DNA of 64,000 nt from Rhodothalassium salexigens DSM 2132 (GCF_004341375.1 NZ_SLXO01000001.1:186001-250000), one strand, 5' to 3'. Numbered from the stretch's first letter, positions 28,542 to 38,776 are shown. A program made the numbers and translations. Notes: generated by a model not told the origin, from the sequence alone.

Positions 28542-28964
28542 TCAGCCGGTGATTTCCAGGTCCGAGAAGAAGAAGCGGATTTCCTGAGCGGCGTTCTCGG
28601 CGCTGTCCGAGCCGTGCACGGTGTTGGCTTCGATATTCTCGGCGAAGGTGCGGCGGATGGTGCCGTCTTCGGCGTCGACCGGGTTGGTGGCGCCCATCAC
28701 GCGACGGTTTTCAGCAACCGCATTGTCGCCTTCGAGCACCTGCACCACCACCGGGCCCGAGGTCATGAAGCTGACCAGGTCGCCGAAGAAGGCGCGCTCC
28801 TTGTGGACCGCATAGAAGGCTTCGGCCTGTTCCTTGGTCAGTTGCAGGCGCTTTTGCGCGACCACGCGCAGGCCGGCTTCTTCCAGCATCGCCAGCACTT
28901 TGCCGGTGATGTTGCGGCGCGTGGCATCGGGCTTGATGATCGACAGGGTGCGTTCGGTCGCCAT
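28542..28964 (-). CDS. ndk: Nucleoside diphosphate kinase
   Basis: Transfers gamma-phosphate from NTPs to NDPs through a phospho-His intermediate. 140 residues, standard length. It starts [17 protein letters not shown]; the catalytic His is in [13 protein letters not shown] (about H117) and [11 protein letters not shown] also matches. GGAACTCCCCC-type spacer upstream; the start ATG 28964 is unambiguous. Divergent from the ABC-F gene across 169 bp that must hold both promoters. Confidence 0.97.
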   Translation of the reverse strand: MATERTLSIIKPDATRRNITGKVLAMLEEAGLRVVAQKRLQLTKEQAEAFYAVHKERAFFGDLVSFMTSGPVVVQVLEGDNAVAENRRVMGATNPVDAEDGTIRRTFAENIEANTVHGSDSAENAAQEIRFFFSDLEITG

Positions 28965-29133
28965 GGGGGAGTTCCTTCGGAAAACGGGAAAACAAATGAT
29001 CGGGCCGGTGTATAGGGCGCGCGCGGATCGGTCGCAAGGGGCTGCGGGCGCACCGGCGGCGGTTTTTGGGCACTGCCGGCGGGCGTTTCCTGGGGGCTGC
29101 CCTTCGGCGATCGATCATGCTAAGTCGCGCCCC

Positions 29134-31026
29134 ATGCTGCACATCAACGGGCTTACATACCGCATCGGCGACCGGGTTCTGCTCGACAACGCCACCGTCG
29201 CCATCCCCGCCGGCCACAAGGTCGGTATCGTCGGCCGCAACGGCACCGGCAAATCGACCCTGCTGCGCCTGATCATGGGCGAGTTGGAGGCCGAGGGCGG
29301 CGAGATCAACATCCACCCGCGCGCCACCGTGCGCATGGTCGCCCAGGAAGCGCCCGACGGGCCGCAGTCGCTGCTCGACACTGTGCTCGCCGCCGACCCC
29401 GAGTTGACCCGCCTTGAGGCCGCCGCGCGCACCGAGACCGATCCGCACCGGCTGGCCGAGATCCACACCCGCCTGGCCGACATCGACGCAGCCGCCGCGC
29501 CGGCGCGCGCCGGAGCGATCCTGTCCGGCCTCGGCTTCGACGCCGAGGCGCAGGCGCGCGCCTGCCAGACCTTCTCGGGCGGCTGGCGCATGCGCGTGGC
29601 GCTCGCCTGCGCGCTGTTCACCGCGCCCGACCTGTTGCTGCTCGACGAGCCGACCAACTATCTCGACCTTGAAGGCGTGATGTGGCTGGAGACGTTCCTG
29701 AAGACCTATCCGCGCACCGTGCTGGTGGTCAGCCACGACCGCGACCTGCTCAACAGCGGCGTCGGCCACATCCTGCACCTGTGGCACGGCCGGCTGTCGC
29801 TCTATACCGGCGGCTATGACCGGTTCGAGGCGCGCCGGGCCGAGGCCGCCGAACAGCAGGCCCAGTTCAAGGCCAAGCGCGACGCCGAACGGCGCCGCCT
29901 GCAAGCCTTCGTCGACCGTTTCCGCGCCAAGGCCAGCAAGGCGCGCCAGGCGCAGTCGCGGCTGAAGATGCTGGAACGGCTGAAGCCTGTGCAGGGCATC
30001 ATCGAAGACGAAACGACGCCGTTTACCTTCCCCAAGCCCGAGCCCCTGTCGCCGCCGATCGTGGCGCTCGAAGACGTGGCGGTGGGCTATGCCGCCGACC
30101 GGCCGGTGCTCAAGCGGCTCAACCTGCGCATCGACATGGACGACCGGATCGCGCTGCTGGGCAAGAACGGCAACGGCAAATCCACCTTCGCCAAGCTGCT
30201 GTCGCGGCGCCTCAAGCCCATGGACGGGCGCATCACCACGCCCAAGACGCTCAAGGTGGGCTATTTCGCCCAGCATCAGTTGGACGAGCTACGCCCCAAG
30301 GCGACGCCTTACGACCATATGCGCGACTTGATGCCCGAACACCCCGAGGCCCGGGTGCGCGCGCGCCTCGGCGCGTTCGGCTTTTCCGCCGACAAGGCCG
30401 ACCGGGCGGTCGAGACCCTGTCGGGGGGCGAGAAGGCGCGGCTGTTGTTTTCGTTGATGGCGTTCAACGCGCCGCAATTGATGATCCTCGACGAGCCCAC
30501 CAACCATCTGGACATCGACAGCCGGGCCGCCTTGATGGAGGCGATCAACGCCTATGAGGGCGCGGTGCTGCTGATCAGCCACGACCGCTATCTGTTGCAG
30601 GCCTGCGCCGATCGCCTGTGGGTGGCCGAGGGCGGCGCGGTGCAGCCGTTCGACGGCGACCTCGACGACTATCGCGCCCATTTGCTCGACCGGCGCTCGG
30701 GCTCGGGCGGCGGGCGCAAGACCGGCTCGCCGCGCCATGCCGCCCGGCGTAAGTCGGCCGAGGCGCGCACCCGGCTCGCGCCGCTCAAGAAGCGCGTCGC
30801 CGAGGCCGAGGCCGAGCACGCCCGGCTCGCCGCCAAGCGCGAGAAGGTGGAAAAGGCGCTCGCCTCGCCCAAGCTCTACGACGGCTCCGACCCGCAGGCG
30901 GACAAGAAGGCGGCGATCCTGCGTGGCGAAGCGCGGCAGTTGAAACAGGCCGAGGACGCCGCCGAGGAGGCGTGGCTCGACGCCCTCGAAGCGCTCGAAG
31001 CAGCCGAGGCCGGGACCGTCGCCTGA
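29134..31026 (+). CDS. yheS: ABC-F family ATPase, YheS-like
   Basis: A soluble tandem ABC ATPase of 630 residues without membrane segments, the form of ribosome-associated ABC-F factors. Domain 1: Walker A GRNGTGKST (about 35-43), signature FSGGWRMRVA, Walker B LLLDEPTNYLD. The linker (about 240-300) is charged and helical, RRRLQAFVDRFRAKASKARQ. Domain 2: GKNGNGKST, LSGGEKARL, MILDEPTNHLD. The C-terminal region (about 545-630) is a coiled coil. The phrases GYFAQHQLDEL and FDGDLDDYRAHLLD match E. coli YheS better than Uup. ATG 29134 chosen; the upstream open frame is the ndk antisense. Confidence 0.88.
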   Translation: MLHINGLTYRIGDRVLLDNATVAIPAGHKVGIVGRNGTGKSTLLRLIMGELEAEGGEINIHPRATVRMVAQEAPDGPQSLLDTVLAADPELTRLEAAARTETDPHRLAEIHTRLADIDAAAAPARAGAILSGLGFDAEAQARACQTFSGGWRMRVALACALFTAPDLLLLDEPTNYLDLEGVMWLETFLKTYPRTVLVVSHDRDLLNSGVGHILHLWHGRLSLYTGGYDRFEARRAEAAEQQAQFKAKRDAERRRLQAFVDRFRAKASKARQAQSRLKMLERLKPVQGIIEDETTPFTFPKPEPLSPPIVALEDVAVGYAADRPVLKRLNLRIDMDDRIALLGKNGNGKSTFAKLLSRRLKPMDGRITTPKTLKVGYFAQHQLDELRPKATPYDHMRDLMPEHPEARVRARLGAFGFSADKADRAVETLSGGEKARLLFSLMAFNAPQLMILDEPTNHLDIDSRAALMEAINAYEGAVLLISHDRYLLQACADRLWVAEGGAVQPFDGDLDDYRAHLLDRRSGSGGGRKTGSPRHAARRKSAEARTRLAPLKKRVAEAEAEHARLAAKREKVEKALASPKLYDGSDPQADKKAAILRGEARQLKQAEDAAEEAWLDALEALEAAEAGTVA

Positions 31027-31085
31027 GCCGCTCGGGGCCGCCGGCTCTCTCTGGCCAACGCGGCTTTGGGCAACGGGGCTTAGGA

Positions 31086-31120
31086 CCGCGCGCCGCCGCC
31101 GCTCCTCTCGCGGCGCGCGG
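31086..31120. terminator. GC-rich hairpin between convergent yheS and tamB
   Basis: Perfect 10-bp stem CCGCGCGCCG / CGGCGCGCGG (31086-31095 with 31111-31120) in the 96-bp convergent spacer. No T-tract either side; it may be a bidirectional but weak transcript end. Confidence 0.4.
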
Positions 31121-31122
31121 CG

Positions 31123-34100
31123 CTAATAGTCCCAAGACCAGCGGATCGACAGATTGTTGTCGAGGTTCGAGCGCAACTCGGTGGCCAGCGACAGGGTCGG
31201 CGTGATGTCCACTTCGACCCGGCCGGTGCTGTCGCCGCTCGCCGACGTGGTCAACTCCACATAGATGTTGTCGGTCAGATACTTGCCGCCGGTGACCGTG
31301 GTCGCGCCGCCGTCTTCTTCCGAGGCGCTGCCAAGGGCCAGCCGGTCGAGCCCCAGGCCGCGCCGGGTGGTGTCCATAAAGCCGGCGCCGCCCGACTGGG
31401 TGAGCGCGGCGACCGCCTGGGCCAATTGCAACGCCTCGAACGGGCTCAACTCGGTGACCGAGGTGCCGAATAACACCCGCGACAGGATCTCGTCTTCGGG
31501 CAGGGTGGGCGTCGACGACAGCGCCAGACGCGGCGCCGACGCCGGACCGGAGATGGTGATGCGCGCGGTCAGGTCGCTTTCGCTGTAGACCGCCACCAGA
31601 TCCAGAATGGGATCGATCTGTTCGCGCCCGTCGAACGAGATGCGCCCGCGGGTCAGGTCGAACACCTTGCCGGCGAACTCGAAATTGCCGCGCACCAGGG
31701 TCGCGACGCCGCGCACGATCGGGGTTTCGGCGCTGCCGGTGACGGTCAGGTCGCTGCGCCATTCGGCCTCCAGCCCCTTGCCGCGCACGAACAACTGGTT
31801 GGGCGCCGTGATCGTCAGGTCGAGGTCGACCGGTAGCGGCGGCGCGGCGGTGTCCTCCACCGCTGCGGGGTCGCGCAACGCGACCGGCGTGTTGATCTCC
31901 TCGACGTCGAGCGTGACCACACCCGCCGGCAGGGTGTCGGCGATGACAAAGTCCAGATTGTCGATGGCGAGGTCGCCCGACAGCCGCGCGCGGCCATTGT
32001 CCTTGACCAACGAAAGCTGGCCCGAGGCGGTGGACTGCACATCGTCCATGCGCACCAGCGTGGCGCGCTCAAGCGTCACCGACGCCTCGGCCGGCATCCC
32101 CCCGTCCGCCGTCAAGTCGACATGGCCATGGGCCTCGACCCGGCCGTCGCCACCGTCGCCGGCTTCGAGGCGGTCGAGACGCACCGACCGGCCGGCAAGC
32201 GTCAGCCGCGCATCCAGGTCGGTCAGGACCGTGCCGGTGGTCGCGGTCTCGAACCGCCCGGCGCCCAAGCGCGCCGAGCCGTCGAGGCGCGGGTCGGCCA
32301 GGCTGCCCGACAGGGCCAGGTCGACCGCCAGGTCGCCGGCCAGGTGGAGCCCGGCCCCCGGCACCAACGCCCACAACGGCGCCACCGGGCCCGACAGGCG
32401 CACCGTGCCGTCCAGGTCGTCGGCGTCGCGCACGGTGAACGCCAGGTCCGGGCCCGTGAACGCGGCGGGCAGGGTGGCCTCGGCCCGGCCATCGAGACCG
32501 CCGCCGGACAGGGTGGCGTCGAGCCGGGCGTCGTCGGTGGTCATCGCGGCGTCGAGGGCGAGCGCGACGGGCTCGGTCTCGGGCGCGTCCGGGCGCGGCA
32601 GGAGCGGCGCCAAATCCGCCAGCGACAACTGCGCGCGTGCGGCCGGCCCGCCGTCTTCCGCGCCGAGGCGGACGCTGCCGCTGGCCCGTCCGGCCACCGG
32701 CCAGCCGGGCAGCACGGCGCCGAGGGCGGCCAGCGGCAGGGCATCCAGGTCCAGCGCCGCCCGGTTCTGCGCGGCACCGAAATGGGCTTCGGCGTCGAGC
32801 GCCCCATCGCCGAGCGTCAGCCGCGCGGGCGCCAGGCGCAGCCCGCCGGCGCCGCTTTCCACCACCCAGGGCTCGACCAGGCTCAGCGCCTGGTCGCCCA
32901 ACCGGCCGTCGGCGGCGAGGCTTACGCGCAGCGTCTCGCCGGGCGTCACGACGCCGTCGAAATCGAGCGTGATCGGTCGGGCGGCGCGGCCGTCGAGGCG
33001 GCCGTCGAAGCGGGTGACGCCGCCCTCGACGCGGCTTTTCAGGGTCAGGCTGTCCAGATGCCACAGGCCGGCGGTCAGCGCCTCGACGGTGGCGTCCACA
33101 TCGGCTTCGGGGCCTTGAGCGCCCAACAGCACCTGGCCGGCCAGGTCGGCGGCGCGCAGGGTCAGGATCTGGTCGTCGGCCAGCGGCAGTTGCAGCCGCT
33201 CGGCCGTCAGGTCGAGCGCGATGCGCTGCACGCCGTCGACGCCGTCAAGCGCCACATCGGCGCGGCCCACGCCGTCCCCCCGCCCCGGCGCCGAGATCGC
33301 GCGGCTGGTGTCCGCGTCGCCGTCGCCGAGGCCGTTGGTGCGCAGGCACAGGTCGCCGGTCACCGGGGCGCCCGGGGGCAGGGCCAAGGCGCCGTCGAGC
33401 GTCACCCGCGCCAGGGCACCGTCGATCCGGTCGAGCGCGAACACGCCGTCCGCGCGCCGGCCGCCGTCGAGCGTCAGGCGCAGCGGCCCGGCGTCGCTGT
33501 CGGCGGTCAGCGCGGCGTCGAGGCGCGGCCGGCGCACCACGTCGCGCGCCGAGACGCTGAGCGCCACGTCGCGCACCGCCAGCCCCTGCACGTCGAGCCC
33601 GGCAAGCCCGGTGGCCGCCGTCACGTCGGGCGAGGCGGCGGCCCCGGTCACCCGCCCGGCGACCGCCAGACCGCCGTCGAGGGTCAGATCGGCGCCGCCC
33701 ACCAGGGCCGCCAGATCGTCGAGCGTCAGCCGATAATCGAGCGCCAGGGTCTGCTCGGCGGTGATCGCGCCGCTGGCGTCGACCCCCAGCCCGGCGCCCG
33801 AGAGCCGCGCGGTGTGCAGCGCCACCCGGCCGTCGGGCGTGCGGCTGGCCGCCAGGTCGAGCCTGGGTGCCGGGCCCAGCAGCGTGTCCGCCGGGCCGAT
33901 CCCGAGGCCCAGGTCGCGCGCCACCGCTTGGGCGCCGAGGTCGAGGGCCGCATCGGCGTCGGCGCGCTCGGCCCGGGCGTCGACGGTGACACCGCCGGTC
34001 AGGGCGAGGCCGGTGGCCGGGGCCAGCGCGCCGAGATCGTCGGCGGCCAGTTGTGCCGTCGCGTCGAGCGCGCCGGTGGCCGGCGACACCTGCCCCCGGG

Positions 34101-35637
34101 CCGAGAGAGCGAGCCCGGCCAAGGCCGCGGTCAGGCGTTCGACCGTCAAGCGGCCGTCATCGCCGTCCCACACCGCCGCCGTGGCGACGGTCAAGCGCTC
34201 GTCCACCAGCGCAGCACCGGCGGCGTCGGCGACCCGAAGGTCGGCCACCAGATCGGCCTCGGCGCGCCAGCTTTGCCCGCCCCGGTCTTCGGGGCCATCG
34301 CCGCTGCCGATGCGCGCGGTCAGCCTGGGTGCGGTCAGGCGCGCGGCTCCAGCGGCCAGCGTCTCGGTGCTGAGCGTGGCGTCGAGGCGCGGCGCGGCGA
34401 CGGTGCCGGCGGTCGCCACGTCGAGCGCGAAGGGCGCGAGGCTGACCGCGTCGCCGGCGAGCGCGGCGAGCGGCGCCAGGTCGGCCGAGCGGACGCTGAG
34501 CCGGCCGCCGTCGAGCCGGTCGAGGGCGTCGGCGCGGACCGGCAGCGCCAGATCGAGCCGGGCGCTGCGCGCGTCGAGCGCCAGCGTCAGGCGCCGCCAC
34601 ACCGCGCGCGCGTCGGCATCGGCGGGCTCGGGCGCCATCAGGGCGAGGCGCAGGCCGAGCTTGGCGCCGAGCAGGTCGCGCAGCTCGGCGGGCGCCCAGC
34701 CGGCGGTCAGCACACTGCCGTCGAGGCGCGCGCCGGCCCGGTCATGGGCCAGATTGGCGGCCACCACCGGCCGACCGTCCAACTGCGCGGTCAGCCGGCC
34801 GCGCCAGTCGGCGACCGGGCCGGCGCCGCTTACCGCCAGCGTGACGCCGTGGCGGGGCAGGCCCAAAAGCGGCCCGATCACGCCGTCGCGGGCCAGGGCC
34901 AGGTCAACCGCGACCGCCAGATGCCCCGCCGCGCGGCCATAGTCGAGGTCGATATCGATGCGGTCGGCGTCGCTGGCGAGCGGGCGCAGCGACAGCCGCA
35001 GGGTGTCGCCGGCGTCGAGGCCGAGCCCGACCCGGGCGTCGAGGCGGGCGGCGTAGGGCGTTTTGGCGTCGCCTGGGTCGCCGGCGCTGCGGTCGGGGGC
35101 GGCCGGGCCGGGCAGGGTCAGTCGGTCGACGCGCACCCGCCGGGCGTCGATGGCCACCGGCAGGCGCGGCAGGGCCAGCGGGCCGGCGTCGGTGTCAATG
35201 TCGGGGGCGGCCTCGGCTTCGCCCTCGGGCAGCCGGGTGAGCGCGATCGCCTCGGCCGACAGGCGGCGCACCGCCACCGTGCCGTCGAGCAGCCGGCGCG
35301 GCGACCAGGCCAGGCGCAGCGCGCGGGCGTCGAGCCAGACGCCCCGATCGTCGGCGACGCGCAGCCGGTCGACGCGCAGGGTGGCGAACAGCGAGCCGCC
35401 GAGCCCGTCGATATCGAGCCGGGCGTCGGGCGTGCTCAGCCGGGTTTCCAACTGGCGCGCCAGCCATGCCTTGCCCGGCCCGGTTTCAAGGGCCGCGACT
35501 GCGCCCGCCACGGCCAGCAGGGCGGCGCCGCCAAGCCCGCCGAGCGTCCACAAGCCGCGCCGCAGCCAGCGGCGGGCCGCGCCCTGCGACCGGCGAGCGG
35601 AAACGGGGGGCTCTGCGGGGTCGGTACGGCGGGCCAT
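31123..35637 (-). CDS. tamB: Translocation and assembly module subunit TamB
   Basis: AsmA-like inner-membrane-anchored protein spanning the periplasm, partner of TamA and implicated in outer-membrane protein insertion and phospholipid transport. 1504 residues, within the family range. One N-terminal membrane helix (about 28-50, LWTLGGLGGAALLAVAGAVA) follows an arginine-rich cytoplasmic tail. A very long repetitive beta-rich body follows, with recurring LD/DGxL segments. The C-terminal TamB (DUF490) domain (about 1150-1504) ends NNLSIRWSWDY, and includes GRISFDGREQIDPILDL and EDEILSRVLFGTSVTELSP. Starts within the tamA stop (TGATG). Only three cysteines or so are visible. Confidence 0.92.
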   Translation of the reverse strand: MARRTDPAEPPVSARRSQGAARRWLRRGLWTLGGLGGAALLAVAGAVAALETGPGKAWLARQLETRLSTPDARLDIDGLGGSLFATLRVDRLRVADDRGVWLDARALRLAWSPRRLLDGTVAVRRLSAEAIALTRLPEGEAEAAPDIDTDAGPLALPRLPVAIDARRVRVDRLTLPGPAAPDRSAGDPGDAKTPYAARLDARVGLGLDAGDTLRLSLRPLASDADRIDIDLDYGRAAGHLAVAVDLALARDGVIGPLLGLPRHGVTLAVSGAGPVADWRGRLTAQLDGRPVVAANLAHDRAGARLDGSVLTAGWAPAELRDLLGAKLGLRLALMAPEPADADARAVWRRLTLALDARSARLDLALPVRADALDRLDGGRLSVRSADLAPLAALAGDAVSLAPFALDVATAGTVAAPRLDATLSTETLAAGAARLTAPRLTARIGSGDGPEDRGGQSWRAEADLVADLRVADAAGAALVDERLTVATAAVWDGDDGRLTVERLTAALAGLALSARGQVSPATGALDATAQLAADDLGALAPATGLALTGGVTVDARAERADADAALDLGAQAVARDLGLGIGPADTLLGPAPRLDLAASRTPDGRVALHTARLSGAGLGVDASGAITAEQTLALDYRLTLDDLAALVGGADLTLDGGLAVAGRVTGAAASPDVTAATGLAGLDVQGLAVRDVALSVSARDVVRRPRLDAALTADSDAGPLRLTLDGGRRADGVFALDRIDGALARVTLDGALALPPGAPVTGDLCLRTNGLGDGDADTSRAISAPGRGDGVGRADVALDGVDGVQRIALDLTAERLQLPLADDQILTLRAADLAGQVLLGAQGPEADVDATVEALTAGLWHLDSLTLKSRVEGGVTRFDGRLDGRAARPITLDFDGVVTPGETLRVSLAADGRLGDQALSLVEPWVVESGAGGLRLAPARLTLGDGALDAEAHFGAAQNRAALDLDALPLAALGAVLPGWPVAGRASGSVRLGAEDGGPAARAQLSLADLAPLLPRPDAPETEPVALALDAAMTTDDARLDATLSGGGLDGRAEATLPAAFTGPDLAFTVRDADDLDGTVRLSGPVAPLWALVPGAGLHLAGDLAVDLALSGSLADPRLDGSARLGAGRFETATTGTVLTDLDARLTLAGRSVRLDRLEAGDGGDGRVEAHGHVDLTADGGMPAEASVTLERATLVRMDDVQSTASGQLSLVKDNGRARLSGDLAIDNLDFVIADTLPAGVVTLDVEEINTPVALRDPAAVEDTAAPPLPVDLDLTITAPNQLFVRGKGLEAEWRSDLTVTGSAETPIVRGVATLVRGNFEFAGKVFDLTRGRISFDGREQIDPILDLVAVYSESDLTARITISGPASAPRLALSSTPTLPEDEILSRVLFGTSVTELSPFEALQLAQAVAALTQSGGAGFMDTTRRGLGLDRLALGSASEEDGGATTVTGGKYLTDNIYVELTTSASGDSTGRVEVDITPTLSLATELRSNLDNNLSIRWSWDY

Positions 35638-37769
35638 CAGAAGCTTTGTCCAATCGAGATGTAGAACTGCACCCGGCGATCATCGGGGCCGGGGTTGATC
35701 GGCGTCGCCACGTCGAAGCGGATCGGGCCGAAGCTGGTATAGTAGCGCACGCCGAGCCCGGCGCCGGCCTTGACCGAGCCGAAACCGGGTAGGGTGTCGT
35801 CATAGACGTTGCCGGCCTCGACGAACGGCACCAGCCCGAAGGTCTCGGCGAAGCGCCAGCGCAGTTCGAGCCCGGCCTCGGCCACCGAGCGCCCGCCCAC
35901 CGGGTCGCCCTCGGCGTCCTTGGGGCCCACGTCCTGGAAGCCGAAGCCGCGGATCGACCCGCCGCCGCCGGCGAAGAAGCGCCGGTTGGCGGGGATCGTG
36001 TCGGTGTCGGCGCCGACCAGACTGCCAAGCCGGGTCCGCGCCGCCACCACCCAATGCGCCGCCGCGTCCAGCGGCCAATAGGCGCTGGCCAGGATCTCGT
36101 TGCGCTCGAAGAAGAAGGTGCTGCCACCGACGCCCAGATTGGGCGCCGTGCGCACGGTGACGCGATAGCCGTCGACCGGGTTCAACAGGCTGTCGGTGCC
36201 GTCGTAGCGCGCGTTGATCGGCAGCGCGGCCAGGCCGAACTGGTCGCGCACGCCGCTTTGGGTGATGTCGGAATAGGTCAGGTCCGCCGACGCGCCGATC
36301 GACCAGCGGCGGGTCAACTGCCGGTCGAGCCCGACGCCCACGGTCGCCGTGCGCTCGGTGAACGCGTCGGTGTCCTGGCGCTTGAAGCCCAGATTGGCAA
36401 GCAGCGACTGGTTGAGCCGGCGGAAATGCGGCTTGGTAAACTCGGCGGTCAGCGCCTGGCTGATCTGGGCGCCGCGTCCGGTCAGCCGCAGCCGCTCGCC
36501 GGCGCCGAGCCAGTTGCGGTGTTCCCAGGTCACGTCGGCCTCGAAGCCGGTGGTGGTGGCATAGCCGGCGCCGGTGGAGATGGTGCGGTGTTGCGCCTCG
36601 GTGGCGGTCACCACCATGGTCGCCGGCACCCGGTCGCCGGCCGCCCGCGCCACGCGCTGGCCCGCCGCCTGGCCGGCGGCGGTGTCGGTGCCGGCGTCGG
36701 GCGTCTTCGTGGGCGCGGCACCGGTGCTGTCGCCACGGCCAGTCGCAACGGGCGAGCCGCTCCCGGCGGCCCCGCCGCCGCCGTCGTCGGGCCCATCCTG
36801 GTCGGCCCCGGCCGGCGTGTCGGGCCGGCGTGCGTTGACCTCGATCAGGTCGAACAGGCCGGTGCGCGACAGCCGGCGCTGGTAGAGGTCGGCCTGGTCC
36901 TGGTCATAGACCGCGCCGGGCTGCCAGGGCTTCAGCCGGTCCAGATAGGCCGGGTCGATGCTGGTCAGGCCGTCGAAGCGGGTGGCGCCGAACGCCGCGC
37001 GGGGCCCCGACGCGATGCGATAGGTGACGGCGAGCGTGCGCACGGCGTGGTCGACCACCACGTCGCGCCCGGCCACCTCGGCGAACGGATAGCCCAATTC
37101 GGGCAGCGCGCGCGCCAACCGGCCCTGGCTGTCGATCACCGGCTTGGCGAGCGCCGGTGCATCTGCCTTGACGGTCAGGCGTTGGCGCAATGCAGCTACA
37201 ACCTCGTCCGGCGGCCGGGTGTCGCCCTCGAACGCCAGAACCGGGTCGGCATAGGCATAGCGTGGCCCCGGGGCGACGACGATCTCGGCCACCGGCCGGC
37301 GCTCCTGGCGACGCACCCGGCCGGTCAGGCGGGCACCGTAATAGCCCTGCGACCGCAGCACGCTCGACAAGGCGTTAAGGTCGTCGCGCAGCCGCGATTG
37401 CAGCGTTGCGAAGGACAATAAGCGCTCCGATCGCTGCCTTTGCAAAGCGGACGCGGACAAAAGCTGCTGTTTTAGGCCAATGTTCTCGACACCCTGCAAC
37501 TCGAACCCGTAGCGAAATCCGCGCGCTGAGCTGTCGTCCCGGGACGCTTCGCGTGCCTGGGTGTTGCTCTTTGCCCGGGTCTGGGCCTGGGTCTGGGTCT
37601 GCGTCTGGGCGGCGGGTTCGGGGCGGTCGGCGCCTCCGGCACAGCCGGCCAGCAGCAGCGACAGGGCGAGCCCGGCGCAGGCCACGGCAGGGGAAGAGGG
37701 CGCCCGGGCCGGGCCGGGCCGACGGTGATCGGCACGGGAACGGCGAGACGAAAACAACAAACAGGTCAC
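35637..37769 (-). CDS. tamA: Outer-membrane assembly protein TamA, with lipobox and low-complexity insert
   Basis: Omp85-family partner of TamB. 710 residues from GTG 37769, which overlaps the previous stop (GTGA) and has GGAG 10 nt upstream; a GTG at 37793 is also open. The N-terminus has a basic stretch, a hydrophobic segment and a lipobox LAGC (C43), unusual for TamA. POTRA domains cover about 85-315, beginning FRYGFELQGVENIGLKQQL. Residues about 316-380 form a Gly/Asp/Thr/Ala-rich insert before VPATMVVTATEAQ. The 16-strand barrel follows (about 395-710), ending in VQFYISIGQSF, a typical terminal beta signal; GGGSIRGFGFQDVGP is the conserved loop-6 motif. Confidence 0.9.
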   Translation of the reverse strand: MTCLLFSSRRSRADHRRPGPARAPSSPAVACAGLALSLLLAGCAGGADRPEPAAQTQTQTQAQTRAKSNTQAREASRDDSSARGFRYGFELQGVENIGLKQQLLSASALQRQRSERLLSFATLQSRLRDDLNALSSVLRSQGYYGARLTGRVRRQERRPVAEIVVAPGPRYAYADPVLAFEGDTRPPDEVVAALRQRLTVKADAPALAKPVIDSQGRLARALPELGYPFAEVAGRDVVVDHAVRTLAVTYRIASGPRAAFGATRFDGLTSIDPAYLDRLKPWQPGAVYDQDQADLYQRRLSRTGLFDLIEVNARRPDTPAGADQDGPDDGGGGAAGSGSPVATGRGDSTGAAPTKTPDAGTDTAAGQAAGQRVARAAGDRVPATMVVTATEAQHRTISTGAGYATTTGFEADVTWEHRNWLGAGERLRLTGRGAQISQALTAEFTKPHFRRLNQSLLANLGFKRQDTDAFTERTATVGVGLDRQLTRRWSIGASADLTYSDITQSGVRDQFGLAALPINARYDGTDSLLNPVDGYRVTVRTAPNLGVGGSTFFFERNEILASAYWPLDAAAHWVVAARTRLGSLVGADTDTIPANRRFFAGGGGSIRGFGFQDVGPKDAEGDPVGGRSVAEAGLELRWRFAETFGLVPFVEAGNVYDDTLPGFGSVKAGAGLGVRYYTSFGPIRFDVATPINPGPDDRRVQFYISIGQSF

Positions 37770-38776
37770 GCGGCAGCTTGCTCCAACAACCACTGGGCAG
37801 CCCGGGTCAGCGCCGCCCCGGTATCGCCCGGCGCCCAGCCGAGCGCGCGGCGGGCGAGGGCGTTGTCGATCCGGGTCGGGTGGCGCACCAGGCGCACGCC
37901 TTCGATGGGCGCTTGGGGTGGCTTTTTCGTGACCGAGGCGAGACCGGTGTCGAGGCGCGCGAACCCCGCCGCCAGGGCATAAGGGATATGCCGGCGCGGC
38001 GCGGGCGCGCGGGCCAGGGGGGCCAGGTGCGCGGCGATCTGGTCATAGGTCCAATGCTCGCCGCCCAACAGGTAGCGCCCGCCCGGCACGCCGCGCTCGG
38101 CGGCCAGCAGATGCCCCTGCGCCACCGCGTCCACGTCGACCAGGTTGAACAGGCTGGCCAGGCTCGCCGGCGGCGGCGCGAACAGGATCTGCGCCAGCAT
38201 GGCGCTCGGCGGCGTGCGCCAGCGGTCGCCGGGGCCCACCGGCACCGTGGGATAGACGATGCGTACCGGCGCGCCGTCGGCGGCCAGCCGCCGGGCGGTG
38301 CGCTCGGCGCGCCATTTGGAGCGGCAATAGGGCCCGGCGAGCGCCTCGGCCTCGGGCAGCGGGTCGTCCTCGCGCACCGGCTCGGGGCTCGGGTCGCGCC
38401 AGCCGCGCAAGATCACCTCGGTGGAGGTGTGGACGATCGCCTCGGCACCGGCGGCGGCCGCCGCGCCCAACACGGTCTCGGTGCCTTGGGCGTTGACCGC
38501 CTCATAGGCCGCCGGGTCGGGCACCCACAGGTGCGACAGGGCGGCCAGGTGAAACACCCGGCGCGCGCCCGCGACCGCTTGCGCCACGGCGGCCGCGTCG
38601 GTGACGCTCGCCTGCACCCACTCAAGTTGCCCGGCCTGGTCCCGCTCCGGCGCCTGGGGGTCGAGCACGCGCACCTGCCAGCCGGCGGCCAGCAGGTCCC
38701 GGCACAACAGACTGCCGATGAAGCCGCTGCCGCCGGTGACCAGCGCCAGACCAGGGCGCCGATCCGGCGCGGTCAT
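37766..38776 (-). CDS. NAD(P)-dependent epimerase/reductase (dihydroflavonol reductase-like SDR)
   Basis: 336 residues, extended SDR. TGGSGFIGSLLCRDLLAAG (about 14-32) binds the dinucleotide; the active-site pair is in YCRSKWRAE; IVHTSTEVILRG supplies the Ser/Thr. The closest recalled relatives are dihydroflavonol-4-reductase-type enzymes acting on sugar nucleotides, steroids or hopanoid precursors, so the substrate is open. ATG 38776 overlaps the previous stop (ATGA). Its stop overlaps the tamA start, so it is translationally linked to the TAM genes. Confidence 0.82.
   Translation of the reverse strand: MTAPDRRPGLALVTGGSGFIGSLLCRDLLAAGWQVRVLDPQAPERDQAGQLEWVQASVTDAAAVAQAVAGARRVFHLAALSHLWVPDPAAYEAVNAQGTETVLGAAAAAGAEAIVHTSTEVILRGWRDPSPEPVREDDPLPEAEALAGPYCRSKWRAERTARRLAADGAPVRIVYPTVPVGPGDRWRTPPSAMLAQILFAPPPASLASLFNLVDVDAVAQGHLLAAERGVPGGRYLLGGEHWTYDQIAAHLAPLARAPAPRRHIPYALAAGFARLDTGLASVTKKPPQAPIEGVRLVRHPTRIDNALARRALGWAPGDTGAALTRAAQWLLEQAAA

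Noticed and set aside
32122-35664. 1180-codon plus-strand frame opposite tamB
   Set aside because: Shadow; low-complexity Gly/Arg/Gln translation without domain structure.
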